Shown here: piece after piece, positions 44,993 to 54,082 of the stretch
Layout: every line of letters starts with the position of its first letter
Numbering within the stretch: the stretch's first letter is position 1
Source of the DNA: Acidilobaceae archaeon
GTDB taxonomy: Archaea > Thermoproteota > Thermoprotei_A > Sulfolobales > Acidilobaceae
Reading direction: 5' to 3'
DNA length: 64,000 nucleotides
NCBI GenBank assembly: GCA_025058835.1
Contig: JANXEI010000002.1
Coordinates: 1 to 64,000, forward strand
Notes under the pieces: generated by a model
Told to the model about the DNA's origin: nothing
What the model saw: only the letters and a program-made list of their open reading frames with translations
The model's database searches: none
Translations under genes and position numbers: made by a program

Positions 44993-45003
44993 GTTATATT
45001 AAG
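44993..45003. promoter_or_regulatory. bidirectional TATA-like element
   Basis: gttatattaag lies between the ornithine-cyclodeaminase-family gene and tatA. It is about 27 bases from the first and about 38 from the CTG start of tatA, whose leader would hold ggggtgagggg. Confidence 0.45.
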
Positions 45004-45035
45004 ATCTCCAACCGTAATGGAAGGGGTGAGGGGAG

Positions 45036-45203
45036 CTGATAGGGCCTTTTAGCGGCTCAGAGCTCCTGGTCATATTGATAATCCTCCTCATCGTGCTGGG
45101 ACCAAAGGCCACGCGAGACCTAGCGAGGAGCTTGGGGAGCGCGATAAGGCAGTTCAACAGGGCCATGGACGAAGCCATGGGAAAGGAGGAAAAGAAGGAG
45201 TAG
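45036..45203 (+). CDS. tatA: twin-arginine translocase subunit TatA, CTG start
   Basis: A 55-residue single-span protein with clear TatA architecture. A short outside end with SGSE at residues 6-9 precedes the membrane helix LLVILIILLIVLG (10-22). The GPK hinge (22-24) and the amphipathic helix DLARSLGSAIRQFNRAM (28-44) follow, then a charged tail. TatA forms the Tat translocation pore. The frame has a stop at 45027 and no ATG, GTG or TTG before the helix; CTG 45036, preceded at five bases by ggtgagg, is the likely start. It lies seven bases before the HdrD-like gene. Confidence 0.75.
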   Translation: MIGPFSGSELLVILIILLIVLGPKATRDLARSLGSAIRQFNRAMDEAMGKEEKKE

Positions 45204-45210
45204 AGGAGAA

Positions 45211-47241
45211 GTGGAGGAGCCCATAATTCACTATTTCATGGTAGAGGACCTCAGGCCCTTCATCTACGTTGCTGCTCTCATAGCAGTTGGCATTGTAGCC
45301 TTCAACCTCTTCCGAGCGTACCAGCGGTGGAGCGCAGGAGGGGAGAGAGTGTCTCTCCTCCCCTCGCTCAACAACTTGCTGCGTTACAGCCTGTTGCAGA
45401 GGAAAGTGGTGAGTCATCGCCTGCCAGGAGCTCTGCACCTGCTCATATACTTGGGCATCCTCTGGCTCTTCGTCATGACGAACCTGAGGGCAATCGACAC
45501 ATATTTCTTCCACTTCCTCACCGGCGACGTTTGGAAGGTGTACAAGTTCCTGGGCAACGTTGCTGGAGTGGCAGTGATCCTGGGCGTGCTCATTGCCTTT
45601 GTGAGGAGGGAGAGAGGTCTTACGCCCAACCTTCCGAAGGACAGGAGCTATTACTTGATCTATGCCCTCCTGCTCTTCCTCGTGATCTCCGGCTTCGCCC
45701 TAAACGGCCTCCTCGCTGCTGCCCACAGGGCGAACTTCGAGTCGCCCCTCTTCGACCCAGTGGGCTACCTGTTCTACTTAGCCTTTTCCGGCCTGTCCTT
45801 TGATGAGATCAGGACTTACTACCGGGGCCTCTGGGTAGTTCACATGATAACTGCTATGACTACCATTGCCCTCATACCCTACACTAACCTCTGGCACATC
45901 ATTGCGTCCAACCTCAACATAGCCCTCGCAAGGCCGGCACCCCCCGTGGGCTCTCTGCGGTCATATACAGACATCGATGAGAGGCTATCGCGCGGCGTAG
46001 GGGTAGGGATGACGAAGCTCTCCGCCTCCAGCTGGAAGCAGAGGATGGACTGGGATGCCTGCACCAGTTGCATGAGGTGTACAAATGCCTGCCCGGCCTT
46101 TGCAGCAGGCAAGCCGCTGAGCCCGCAGAACGTGATGATAACGCTGAGGAACCTCATGTATGCTGGGGAGTGGGACTCTCAGCCATGGGGAGAGGGGAAG
46201 GTGGAGGCAGACGCCGTTTGGAGCTGCGTCACATGCGGAGCTTGTGTTCACGAGTGCCCCGTGCTCATCCATCAGGTGGACAGCATCCTGGATCTCAGGA
46301 GGGGGATGCTCACAGTTGGAGATCCCTCAATACCAGAGGGGAGCCTTAACGCCCTGACCAGCCTGCAACAGATGGGCAACCCCTTCGGGAGCTCCCCCGT
46401 GGCGAAGGAGGAGTGGATGGAGGAGCTGAAGGCATCCCTCGGAGACGTGGTCGCGAGGGAGGGGGAGGAGTACGACATACTTTACTGGCCCGGCTGCGCA
46501 ACCACATACGACCCAAGGATAAGGGAGGTTGCCCTCAGCAACCTCAGGCTGCTCAGCAAGCTCGGCTATAGGATCGCAGTGGTGCCAGATCCTGTCTGCA
46601 CGGGCGAGCCCGCGTTGAGGATGGGGGAGGAGCTCCTCTTCCTGGAGAAGGCCTCTGAGTTCCTGGAGGCCCTGTCCAAGTATCGCTTCAAAACGCTGCT
46701 CGTCAGCTGTCCCCACTGCTACACTGCGATAAGGTGGGAGTACAGGAGATACAAGGACTACCTCAAGCAGAGGCTAGGGGAGAGGGGGGAGGTGCTGGAG
46801 AGGTTGAAGGTGGAGCATCACGCAAAGCTCTTGGGCCAGCTCGTGAAGGAGGGCAAGATAAGGGGAGGGGTGCTGAAGGCATACGTAACGTACCACGACC
46901 CCTGCTATCTGGGCAGGTGGAACGGTATATATGAGGAGCCGAGGGAGGTGCTCAGGTCCATAGGGAGGTTGAGGCTAGCAGAGATGCCTAGAAACAGGGA
47001 GAAGAGTTTCTGCTGCGGAGGCGGCGGAGGCCAGCTCTTCTACGAGGTGAGGAGAGGGGAGAGGATCAGCAAGCTGAGAAGCGAAGAGGCTGCCAAGACC
47101 TTGGACGTGGGGCAGGCCAGAAAGGTGGTGGCTGTGGCTTGCCCGTTCTGTAACATCATGTTTAGAGGTGAAGCAGAACAGTATGGCTTTGAGGTAAAGG
47201 ACGTAGCAGAGCTGCTAGAGGAGAGCATGAGGTCAGTTTAG
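45211..47241 (+). CDS. HdrE-HdrD-like fused membrane Fe-S protein
   Basis: A 676-residue protein combining a b-type cytochrome-like membrane domain (residues 1-245, about five helices with His pairs, as in HdrE/DsrM/NarI) with an HdrD/DsrK-like part. Two [4Fe-4S] motifs (CTSCMRCTNACP, CVTCGACVHECP) lie near 275-345. Two CCG domains follow: the first is degenerate (single Cys at DPVCTGEP), the second complete with FCCGGGGG and CPFC near 595-645. It would couple quinone to a thiol-disulphide or sulfur carrier. GTG 45211 follows gaggagaa. tatA is just upstream. Confidence 0.85.
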   Translation: MEEPIIHYFMVEDLRPFIYVAALIAVGIVAFNLFRAYQRWSAGGERVSLLPSLNNLLRYSLLQRKVVSHRLPGALHLLIYLGILWLFVMTNLRAIDTYFFHFLTGDVWKVYKFLGNVAGVAVILGVLIAFVRRERGLTPNLPKDRSYYLIYALLLFLVISGFALNGLLAAAHRANFESPLFDPVGYLFYLAFSGLSFDEIRTYYRGLWVVHMITAMTTIALIPYTNLWHIIASNLNIALARPAPPVGSLRSYTDIDERLSRGVGVGMTKLSASSWKQRMDWDACTSCMRCTNACPAFAAGKPLSPQNVMITLRNLMYAGEWDSQPWGEGKVEADAVWSCVTCGACVHECPVLIHQVDSILDLRRGMLTVGDPSIPEGSLNALTSLQQMGNPFGSSPVAKEEWMEELKASLGDVVAREGEEYDILYWPGCATTYDPRIREVALSNLRLLSKLGYRIAVVPDPVCTGEPALRMGEELLFLEKASEFLEALSKYRFKTLLVSCPHCYTAIRWEYRRYKDYLKQRLGERGEVLERLKVEHHAKLLGQLVKEGKIRGGVLKAYVTYHDPCYLGRWNGIYEEPREVLRSIGRLRLAEMPRNREKSFCCGGGGGQLFYEVRRGERISKLRSEEAAKTLDVGQARKVVAVACPFCNIMFRGEAEQYGFEVKDVAELLEESMRSV

Positions 47242-48300
47242 CCAGCAGGCAGAGTAGTGCTCCTCCCCTACCCTCAGGAGCCCTGGCTCCTCCTTCCTGC
47301 ACTTTTCCTGTATCCCTGGGTTCTCATCGAAAGCTACGCAGCGAGGCCTGAACCTGCAGCCCACCGGTATTCTTACTGCACTGGGAACCTCGCCCTTGAT
47401 GGGCACGTTCCTCAGCACCTTCCTGTTCTCTGGCACCACATCTGGCACAGCGCTTATGAGAGCCTTCGTATACGGGTGCTTCGGGTTCTCGACTATCTCG
47501 TCAGCCCTCGCTATCTCCACTATCTTGCCTAGGTACATCACCCCTATCCTGTCGCATATGTACCTCGCAAGGGCTATGTCGTGGGTGATGAAGATCACGG
47601 ACATCCCCCTCGTCTTCTTCAGCTCGTCCAGCACTTGCAGTATCTCTGCCCTGATGGAGACGTCTAGCATTGAGACGGGCTCATCTGCAAGCAGCAGCGA
47701 GGGGTTTAGCACCAGCGTTCTAGCTATTGCGACCCTCTGCCTCTGCCCTCCGCTCAGCTGGTGGGGGAACCTGTACATGAAGTCGCTCGCAGACAGCTTT
47801 ACGGCCTCAAGAGCTTTCGCCACCGCTTCCTCCCTCTCCTCCCTGCTCCCTATGCCGTGGATGATGAGGGGCTCCTCTACCACGTCGTAGACCCTCATCC
47901 TGGGGTTTATGCTGCCGAAGGGATCTTGGAAGATAAGCTGGATCTCCCTCCTGATGAGCTTGTTAGCCTGCCCTCTCGTGGCTAGCACGTCCACGTAGCC
48001 GGAGTCCACTATGGCAGAGGGCTGGAGCTTCTTGATCTCTGATAGCACTTCCTCTCGGGGCTTGAAGAGCACCTTGCCCCCTCTCACGTCCCCCCTATCG
48101 ATGAGCATCATGATAGCTCTGGCAGTGGTGGTCTTGCCGCAGCCGCTCTCTCCCACTAGGCAGAAAGTCTCCCCCCTGCTGACGTTGAAGCTAACTCCGT
48201 CCACCGCCCTCACGAACTCCTGCCTGCCCAGCAGGACGTCAAGGAGCCCTTTCCTGACCGGGAACCACACCTTGAGGCCTTGTACCTTGAGCACCTCCAC
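47233..48300 (-). CDS. peptide ABC transporter ATPase (DppF/OppF-type)
   Basis: A 355-residue ATPase with Walker A GESGCGKTT, LSGGQRQRVAIAR signature, LLLADEPVSMLD Walker B and the oligopeptide-specific C-terminal cysteine motif (CRFRPRC, then two more Cys). A 35-residue insertion after Walker A is unusual. It is the last gene of the SBP-dppB-dppC-dppF unit, starting three bases after the permease stop. Its 3' end overlaps the HdrD-like gene by nine bases. Transporters of this family also move nickel and sugars, so peptide is inferred. Confidence 0.9.
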   Translation of the reverse strand: MEVLKVQGLKVWFPVRKGLLDVLLGRQEFVRAVDGVSFNVSRGETFCLVGESGCGKTTTARAIMMLIDRGDVRGGKVLFKPREEVLSEIKKLQPSAIVDSGYVDVLATRGQANKLIRREIQLIFQDPFGSINPRMRVYDVVEEPLIIHGIGSREEREEAVAKALEAVKLSASDFMYRFPHQLSGGQRQRVAIARTLVLNPSLLLADEPVSMLDVSIRAEILQVLDELKKTRGMSVIFITHDIALARYICDRIGVMYLGKIVEIARADEIVENPKHPYTKALISAVPDVVPENRKVLRNVPIKGEVPSAVRIPVGCRFRPRCVAFDENPGIQEKCRKEEPGLLRVGEEHYSACWLN

Positions 48301-48303
48301 CTC

Positions 48304-49845
48304 TTACCGCCTCCTGAGCCTGGGCTCCACTATAGTCTCTAGGGTGAACCCTAAAGCAACAAATGCAAAGCTGAAGAGGCCCAAAAGGATGCCGGGCGGC
48401 AGCACCCACCACCACATGTGATACGCTATGCCCCTGTTCGCCTGTGCGTCGGCTAAGATCCTGCCCCAGGTCGGGAGGCCGTGATCTATGCCCAGCACGC
48501 TTAGGCCAGCCTCTGCCAGGATCGCTCCGGGAACCCCGAAGACGAGGGCTGCCATAGCATATGGTATCAGCTGCGGGAGTATGTGCCTAAACACTATTCT
48601 AGCAGAGGAGGCGCCAAGGGCCTTCGCTGCCTCCACGTAGGGCTCTGACTTGATGCTGAGGGCCATGCTCCTGGAGATTATGGCAACTCCGCCCCAGCTG
48701 AAGATGACGAGAATGAACATTATCACTGCAAGGGCCGGCCACCCCACGTAGCCCCTGGTCTGGATCGCTACCCCTACTAGGATGAGAAGCGGGAGGAGCG
48801 GTATGTTAGCTATAATGTCCACTGTCCTCTGTATTATCTCATCCACCCTCCCTCCAAAGTAACCGCTCACTACCCCCAGCGTGAGGCCTATGGCGACTAT
48901 CGCTAGTGACACGAGGAAGCCCACCGCTAGCGCTACAGGGAAGCCGAAGAGGATGCCCTGGAAGAGATCTCTGCCATAGTTGTCCGTTCCAAGAAGGCCG
49001 TAAGAAGTGCCGAAAACCCTGACCTCTGCGCTAATTCTGATGTCGCCGTTCCTCACGAGCGATTGCACTTCTCGCGGATCTATGCCCGTGAAGAGGAGCA
49101 ACAGAGTGATCTGGTACTCTCCCTGCAGCGGCTCGAAGTCCTTCCCGACGGGCTTGCCGAAGACAGCAATGTAGTAGAGGGTCCTCATCTCGTCCTCGGA
49201 GATGTTCAGCTTGAAGTGCGAGATGTAAGGGGAAGCGAAAGCTCCCTGATCGATTTTCACGTAATCTAGAGTGGCAAGAGTTAGCCTCTCCTCAGCGGTC
49301 TTGAGGACGATGTTATCAGGCCTAGTGATGTACATCAGCACCACTACCCCTATCCTGCTCTTGTTAACCTTCTCCGACGTCTCTACCTTGAACAGCGATA
49401 TGACGTCCTGCGGATAAGCAGCGTTGTCCAGAGTGTAGCTCGTTCTGAAGACCATGGCATAGCCTATGAAGACCGGCCTGCCGACGCCTAGAGCCCTCTC
49501 TGCCTCTGGCGCTAGCCTAAGTAGCGCGTCGGGCGAGAGGACGATGCCCTCCCGATCTGCCCTCAGGTTACTGAAGATAGCCGTGTCAGCCACCTTCGCG
49601 CCGAAAAGCTCAACCCACTGGGGCTGAGCGTTCCTCGGGTTGAAAACCCACGGCGGCCTAGTGGGGTACTTCCACTTCTCCGGGAAGTCGCTCGGTAGAA
49701 CGTAGAGGGAGTAGGCCGACATGACTATCATGAAGAGTAGTATCGCCACTCCTGCCTTGCCCAAGTTGGAGGAGAGGACCTCCCTGAGCCCTCCCCTCAG
49801 AGAGCGAGCGACTGATATGATAATACCCTCCTCCCTGGCCTTCAT
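48304..49845 (-). CDS. peptide ABC permease (DppC-type) with large insert
   Basis: A 513-residue permease, far longer than the usual 290-300. The first helix is at residues about 30-50, then roughly 230 residues of extracytoplasmic sequence (about 55-285) before the family-typical GTDNYGRDLFQGILFG loop and five C-terminal helices with the EAAKALGASSARIVFRHILP coupling motif. The insert has beta-rich and charged segments and may contact the large surface-anchored binding protein. ATG 49845 overlaps the dppB stop as TGATG. Confidence 0.87.
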   Translation of the reverse strand: MKAREEGIIISVARSLRGGLREVLSSNLGKAGVAILLFMIVMSAYSLYVLPSDFPEKWKYPTRPPWVFNPRNAQPQWVELFGAKVADTAIFSNLRADREGIVLSPDALLRLAPEAERALGVGRPVFIGYAMVFRTSYTLDNAAYPQDVISLFKVETSEKVNKSRIGVVVLMYITRPDNIVLKTAEERLTLATLDYVKIDQGAFASPYISHFKLNISEDEMRTLYYIAVFGKPVGKDFEPLQGEYQITLLLLFTGIDPREVQSLVRNGDIRISAEVRVFGTSYGLLGTDNYGRDLFQGILFGFPVALAVGFLVSLAIVAIGLTLGVVSGYFGGRVDEIIQRTVDIIANIPLLPLLILVGVAIQTRGYVGWPALAVIMFILVIFSWGGVAIISRSMALSIKSEPYVEAAKALGASSARIVFRHILPQLIPYAMAALVFGVPGAILAEAGLSVLGIDHGLPTWGRILADAQANRGIAYHMWWWVLPPGILLGLFSFAFVALGFTLETIVEPRLRRR

Positions 49846-50966
49846 CACAGCTTCACCCTTGGGTCAAGGATCACGTATAGGACCTCTAGGAGGAACCTAG
49901 CTGCTACGTACACCAACGTCGTAACGTACACTATGGCGAGCACCATCTGGCTGTCGCCAACGCTTATAGATACGTAGGTGAGCAGTCCCATGCCAGGCCA
50001 GTCGAAAACGCTCTCCGTTATTATGTAACCTGAAATGCTGCCAGCGAGCCCCAGGATGATAAAGGTAAGCACAGATCCTGCAATCACTCTGAGCACGTAC
50101 CTCCTCACCACGGTGCTCTCCGAGAGCCCCCTGGCCCTGGCTGCAGCCACGTAGTCCTCGCTCACCACCCTTATCGCCACAGCCCTTGCGGAGTATAGCC
50201 AGGAACCCAAGGTGCTGAAGGTGACCACGATTATGGGCACGTAAGAGAAGTAAGCGATCCTGATGAGGGCAGAGAGCGCGCTGGCAACGTCTAGAGAGGA
50301 GAGGCTCTCTGAGAGGGATGTAATGTGGGCTATGACAGGTCTATAGGTTGTTGGAGCAACGTTTAGGTAGAAGCCGAAGAAGAAGATGGAGAGCATGGCT
50401 AGCCACCACACTGGGAAGGCGTTAGTGATGGCCGCGTATGCTATAACGCCCTTGTCCAGGAGGCTGCCTCTCTTGTATGCGATGTAGGGACCCATAGGTA
50501 TAGCTATTAGCGCAGAGAGCGCGTACGCGAGCGTGATCATTATTATAGTCCTCGGGAGGGCAACCGCTATGGCCTCCCCCACCTTCAAAGGCCTCCTCAG
50601 CCCCAGGACTCCTGCCACGTCGTCACTAGTGACGTACAGGTCGAGGGTGACCAGCTTAGGTAGATATGAGACGGTCCTCTCATACCAAGGCTTGTCGAGG
50701 CCGTAGATCTGCCTCAGCCTTGCCTCCTGCTCCCTCACCAACTTCTCCCTCTCCTCTGGAGTGTAGGGGCTTCCGGGCCTGCTGAGCTCCTGCCTGAACG
50801 CTCTGATCTCCTCGTTGATCAGCGACTTCAGCACCGTCTCATCGTAACCAGTAGCCCCCATTATAACTGATGTGAGGAGGACTATGACGAAGAGGGTGAA
50901 AGTTAAGGTCAGCCCCCGGAACGCTATTATCCTGAGAGACCTCCGGTCAAGGGGCAACAGTAGCAC
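49845..50966 (-). CDS. peptide ABC permease (DppB-type)
   Basis: A 373-residue permease, longer than the usual 310-340 through an extracytoplasmic segment after the first helix (residues 40-130, with RQELSRPGSPYTPEEREKLV). The coupling motif AAARARGLSESTVVRRYVLR lies near 285-304. Six helices are visible. It starts at GTG 50966, about 27 bases after a T-run that may serve as both terminator of the binding-protein gene and TATA box. Its stop overlaps dppC. Confidence 0.88.
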   Translation of the reverse strand: MLLLPLDRRSLRIIAFRGLTLTFTLFVIVLLTSVIMGATGYDETVLKSLINEEIRAFRQELSRPGSPYTPEEREKLVREQEARLRQIYGLDKPWYERTVSYLPKLVTLDLYVTSDDVAGVLGLRRPLKVGEAIAVALPRTIIMITLAYALSALIAIPMGPYIAYKRGSLLDKGVIAYAAITNAFPVWWLAMLSIFFFGFYLNVAPTTYRPVIAHITSLSESLSSLDVASALSALIRIAYFSYVPIIVVTFSTLGSWLYSARAVAIRVVSEDYVAAARARGLSESTVVRRYVLRVIAGSVLTFIILGLAGSISGYIITESVFDWPGMGLLTYVSISVGDSQMVLAIVYVTTLVYVAARFLLEVLYVILDPRVKL

Positions 50967-50990
50967 CTTATCAGAAAACGGAGCTGAGGC

Positions 50991-51000
50991 TTAAAAAAAG
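50991..51000 (-). promoter_or_regulatory. T7 tract between binding-protein and permease genes
   Basis: On the minus strand, ctttttttaa follows the binding-protein stop by about 18 bases and precedes the dppB GTG by about 27. It can reduce read-through from the highly needed binding protein and also act as a TATA-like element. Confidence 0.3.
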
Positions 51001-51017
51001 GGGTTACTCGAGTGGGA

Positions 51018-54000
51018 TTACTTCCTTGTGTATATCAGAACAGCAACTGCAACGAGGAGCAGGAGGTTAATGGCACTAACTATGAGGGCCCACCTGGCGT
51101 TGCTCTGAGCAGCATCGGAGATCTGCCTTACCTCGTCGATCTCCTTCGTCACCTTTGTCTCTACCGTCGTTATCTGCTGTTCGGTGGTGCTCCTCAGCTC
51201 TCCGATCTGCTTGCCCACCTCAGCGCCCAGCGCTCTGATGGAGTCGCTGGTGGCTCTGCCCAGATCGGCAATAGAGGCCCTCATCGTATCGGACAGAGCC
51301 CTTAGGCTGGCTGCTACCTCAGCAGAGAGTCTTGCCGTGACCTCGTCGATCCTCCTCGAAAGGGCTGTGTTGATCTCCTCGAGCCTCCTGTTCAGCTGCT
51401 CCACCGACTGCTCGACCTCGCCTAGCTGACCAACCAGGCCAGCAGGCAGCGTCTGGATCCTTGCAACGCTCTCCACAGGCACAGCTACCTCTGACGAGTA
51501 GGAGATTATCAGAACGTCGTATACTCTGAAGGGCAGCATCTTGCCCGTCACTTCCTCGGTCAGAGATATGACGAAGGCTGCTGCCCTGCGCACTGCAGCG
51601 CCACTTGCGATCACCTCCAGAGTCTCGGGGTCTCTGATGATGTAGATTACCGTGATCTCTCCGCGGCCCTCTGCCCTTACGGTTATGTCAGCCTTGCCTG
51701 GCACCGGCACTAGAGGCGTGTCCACAGATACGATCCTTACTGGCACCGCCTCGCCGAACACCCAGTCCCTAGGACCGAACGGGTAGGTGGGATCCCTGTT
51801 GGCAACCAGCACTAGCCTCTGCTCGTCAGGGCTGTAGGAAGCCACAGAGTAGGGGCCGTTGGACACCCAGACTGTCCCTGTCCTCTCGAACCAGCTCCTA
51901 AGCGCTGCTACTCTCGCCGCGAACTCCTCTCTAGTAATGAGCGGGGAAGCTCCGGGAGGCGTTATGAAGGAGACGTACCTGTCGTAAGTTATGTTGCCAT
52001 CCGCGAAGCGCCTTATCACCAGCTCTGCGTCAGACCTGAGCACAAGGCTCATGTAAGGCAGCCTGTCCCTGCTTGCCCTAGTAGTGCTCCCGGCCCTCTC
52101 CTTGCTCACGTACATTACATAGTCCTGGGCTGCCACGAGCTCGAAGGGCAGGGAGGTCGCTAGGGCTCCAGCTGCCCAGTCTGCTATGTAGGACCTCTCG
52201 AAGTGCCAGTAGTTGACGTAGACCTCCAGCAGGCTGCCCACAGGCTTCACTGCAACCACCGTGTCGAAGTATGGCTTGTTAACGCTCACGTACTCAGGCT
52301 CGATTCTCGCCTTCTCCGCATCATATACAGCGTCAAGGTAGAGAGCCAGCGCTCCCATGAAGTCTCCCATGGTTATCCTGCGGCCGTAGTGCCAGTTGGA
52401 GTTGAGGAAGAGAGACATGTTGAACACTACCTTGCTAGTTGCCTCTGTCCTGCCGAGCTCCCTAGCCGCAACCCATCTGTCCCTTGCAGCGTCGAACCAG
52501 AGGGCGTCTGCCGGAACTGCTAGCTTCCCATCGGGGCCTGCCGTCTCTATCGAGGCCACCCTCGCTCTGAACGGAATGGGCATGCCTGTGAACGGGTGTC
52601 TCCAGAAAGTGAAGTCAAAGGTACACCTGGCGGGGTCGACGCTGTAAACGTCTCTGAAACCTCTGTAGGTGTTCCAGGCAGTGGTTGCCGTGAAGACCCA
52701 CAGGTGACCTACCTTTATGTCCGTCCTACCAGTGACGAACCAGCCTCTGCAGTTGTAGGGGCTCCTGAGGCCTGCACCGAGGTCCACAGTGAGGCCCTGC
52801 ACGTCAGCCCTAACCGGCCATCTGTCCTGCGTAGCGAATCCCCAGATCCTTATGGACTCAAGCAGTCCGAGCTCTGTCCCCTTCCTCAGAGCGTCGACCC
52901 ACTCTGCCCTGCTCTTCACCTTCATCTGGTATGCCATCTCAGCGTACTCTGTAGCGTTCTTCCCATCGATCCTCAGGTCGTGAGCGTAGTTCCAGTAAGT
53001 CGCATCTCCCCAGCCGGGGAGGTAGCCAAGGATCGCGGAACCGAACTGAGCTAGGTTCCCTGAGTCGAACCTATCCAGAGCTCCCTTACCCCAGCCCTCG
53101 GTGTAGAAGGACCAGCGGAAGTCTATCGGGTTGGTTCCATACACTATGCTAATGGCTGGACCGAAAGTGAGCTCCGAAGGAATGACGTTGAAGCCAAGCT
53201 TAACTAGCTCTAGGGCGAAGGCCCTCCCTAGCAGGAGCCTCTCGTCCTCGGTCCTAATGATTCCTGTTATGTCAACGGTCTTGCCCTTGTAGACCCACTT
53301 GCCTCCCTGCAGGTCAGCTCCTGCAGCGGTCATTATGTCTGCTATCCTCCTCCTAGCCCTCTCGAAGTCGTACTTGAAAGCGTACTTTGCAACTATGTCC
53401 GCTACCTCAGTGTAGGTTGGGTCGTCGGGACCGTAGAAGGTGTACTTGATCTGAGCAAAGCCTCTGTAGACCTCCCTGGCTATCCTCTCCCTGTCGAAGA
53501 CATAGTTCAGCTCGAACCTTATGTCCCTGATACAGAACGGGTTGAAGGTGAGCCTGTCGCTCTTGAAGACCGTGCTGAAGCCGGCAGGTAGAGGATCTAC
53601 GACTCCACACAGCTCGACTTCTGTGACCCTCTCAGCAGGGAGGAACTTGACGTTTCTGACCACTACGGGGTTGACTCCTAGCCTCAGCGCTACCGTGTCC
53701 TTGTCCAGGTTACCTGAAACTCGAACTATGTGGACGGGAGCTGGGTTCAGGACAATGTCTGTAAGGCCTGCAGAGGCGCTTATGACCCTAATGCCAGGAG
53801 TGGCAGCTAGCCTGACTGCCACGTCAGAGGGAATCCTGCCGAAGATATAGAGATCTATCCTGCCTGCCGTTATAGCCGCCTCCACGTCTGGCAAGTTAAC
53901 TCTGAACCACTCCACTCTGTCAACTGCAGGCCCTCTAGCGGGCGCGGTCTGTGCTTCAGCCGTCACAAAGCTGAACAATGGGAGTAGCAAGAGCGTAGCT

Positions 54001-54032
54001 AGCATTAGGGCAAATGCCCTTCTCAAGCTCAC
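51018..54032 (-). CDS. family-5 ABC substrate-binding protein on a coiled-coil stalk
   Basis: A 1004-residue extracytoplasmic peptide-binding-type protein. Residues 1-28 are a signal peptide; about 30-850 resemble family 5 binding proteins in layout (YVFDRERIAREVYRG, then WVSNGPYSVASYSPDEQRL late in the domain); about 855-975 are a regular heptad coiled coil (QLNRRLEEINTALSRRIDEV); 982-1001 are a membrane helix with a short basic tail. There is no lipobox, so the C-terminal helix is the anchor. Such stalks are known on crenarchaeal binding proteins. The GTG start follows a TATA-like aacttttaagc about 45 bases upstream. Confidence 0.8.
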   Translation of the reverse strand: MSLRRAFALMLATLLLLPLFSFVTAEAQTAPARGPAVDRVEWFRVNLPDVEAAITAGRIDLYIFGRIPSDVAVRLAATPGIRVISASAGLTDIVLNPAPVHIVRVSGNLDKDTVALRLGVNPVVVRNVKFLPAERVTEVELCGVVDPLPAGFSTVFKSDRLTFNPFCIRDIRFELNYVFDRERIAREVYRGFAQIKYTFYGPDDPTYTEVADIVAKYAFKYDFERARRRIADIMTAAGADLQGGKWVYKGKTVDITGIIRTEDERLLLGRAFALELVKLGFNVIPSELTFGPAISIVYGTNPIDFRWSFYTEGWGKGALDRFDSGNLAQFGSAILGYLPGWGDATYWNYAHDLRIDGKNATEYAEMAYQMKVKSRAEWVDALRKGTELGLLESIRIWGFATQDRWPVRADVQGLTVDLGAGLRSPYNCRGWFVTGRTDIKVGHLWVFTATTAWNTYRGFRDVYSVDPARCTFDFTFWRHPFTGMPIPFRARVASIETAGPDGKLAVPADALWFDAARDRWVAARELGRTEATSKVVFNMSLFLNSNWHYGRRITMGDFMGALALYLDAVYDAEKARIEPEYVSVNKPYFDTVVAVKPVGSLLEVYVNYWHFERSYIADWAAGALATSLPFELVAAQDYVMYVSKERAGSTTRASRDRLPYMSLVLRSDAELVIRRFADGNITYDRYVSFITPPGASPLITREEFAARVAALRSWFERTGTVWVSNGPYSVASYSPDEQRLVLVANRDPTYPFGPRDWVFGEAVPVRIVSVDTPLVPVPGKADITVRAEGRGEITVIYIIRDPETLEVIASGAAVRRAAAFVISLTEEVTGKMLPFRVYDVLIISYSSEVAVPVESVARIQTLPAGLVGQLGEVEQSVEQLNRRLEEINTALSRRIDEVTARLSAEVAASLRALSDTMRASIADLGRATSDSIRALGAEVGKQIGELRSTTEQQITTVETKVTKEIDEVRQISDAAQSNARWALIVSAINLLLLVAVAVLIYTRK

Positions 54033-54082
54033 CTCAAGCCACCTGATCGTTCTATTTTGTAAGAAAGGAGGTGCTTAAAAGT

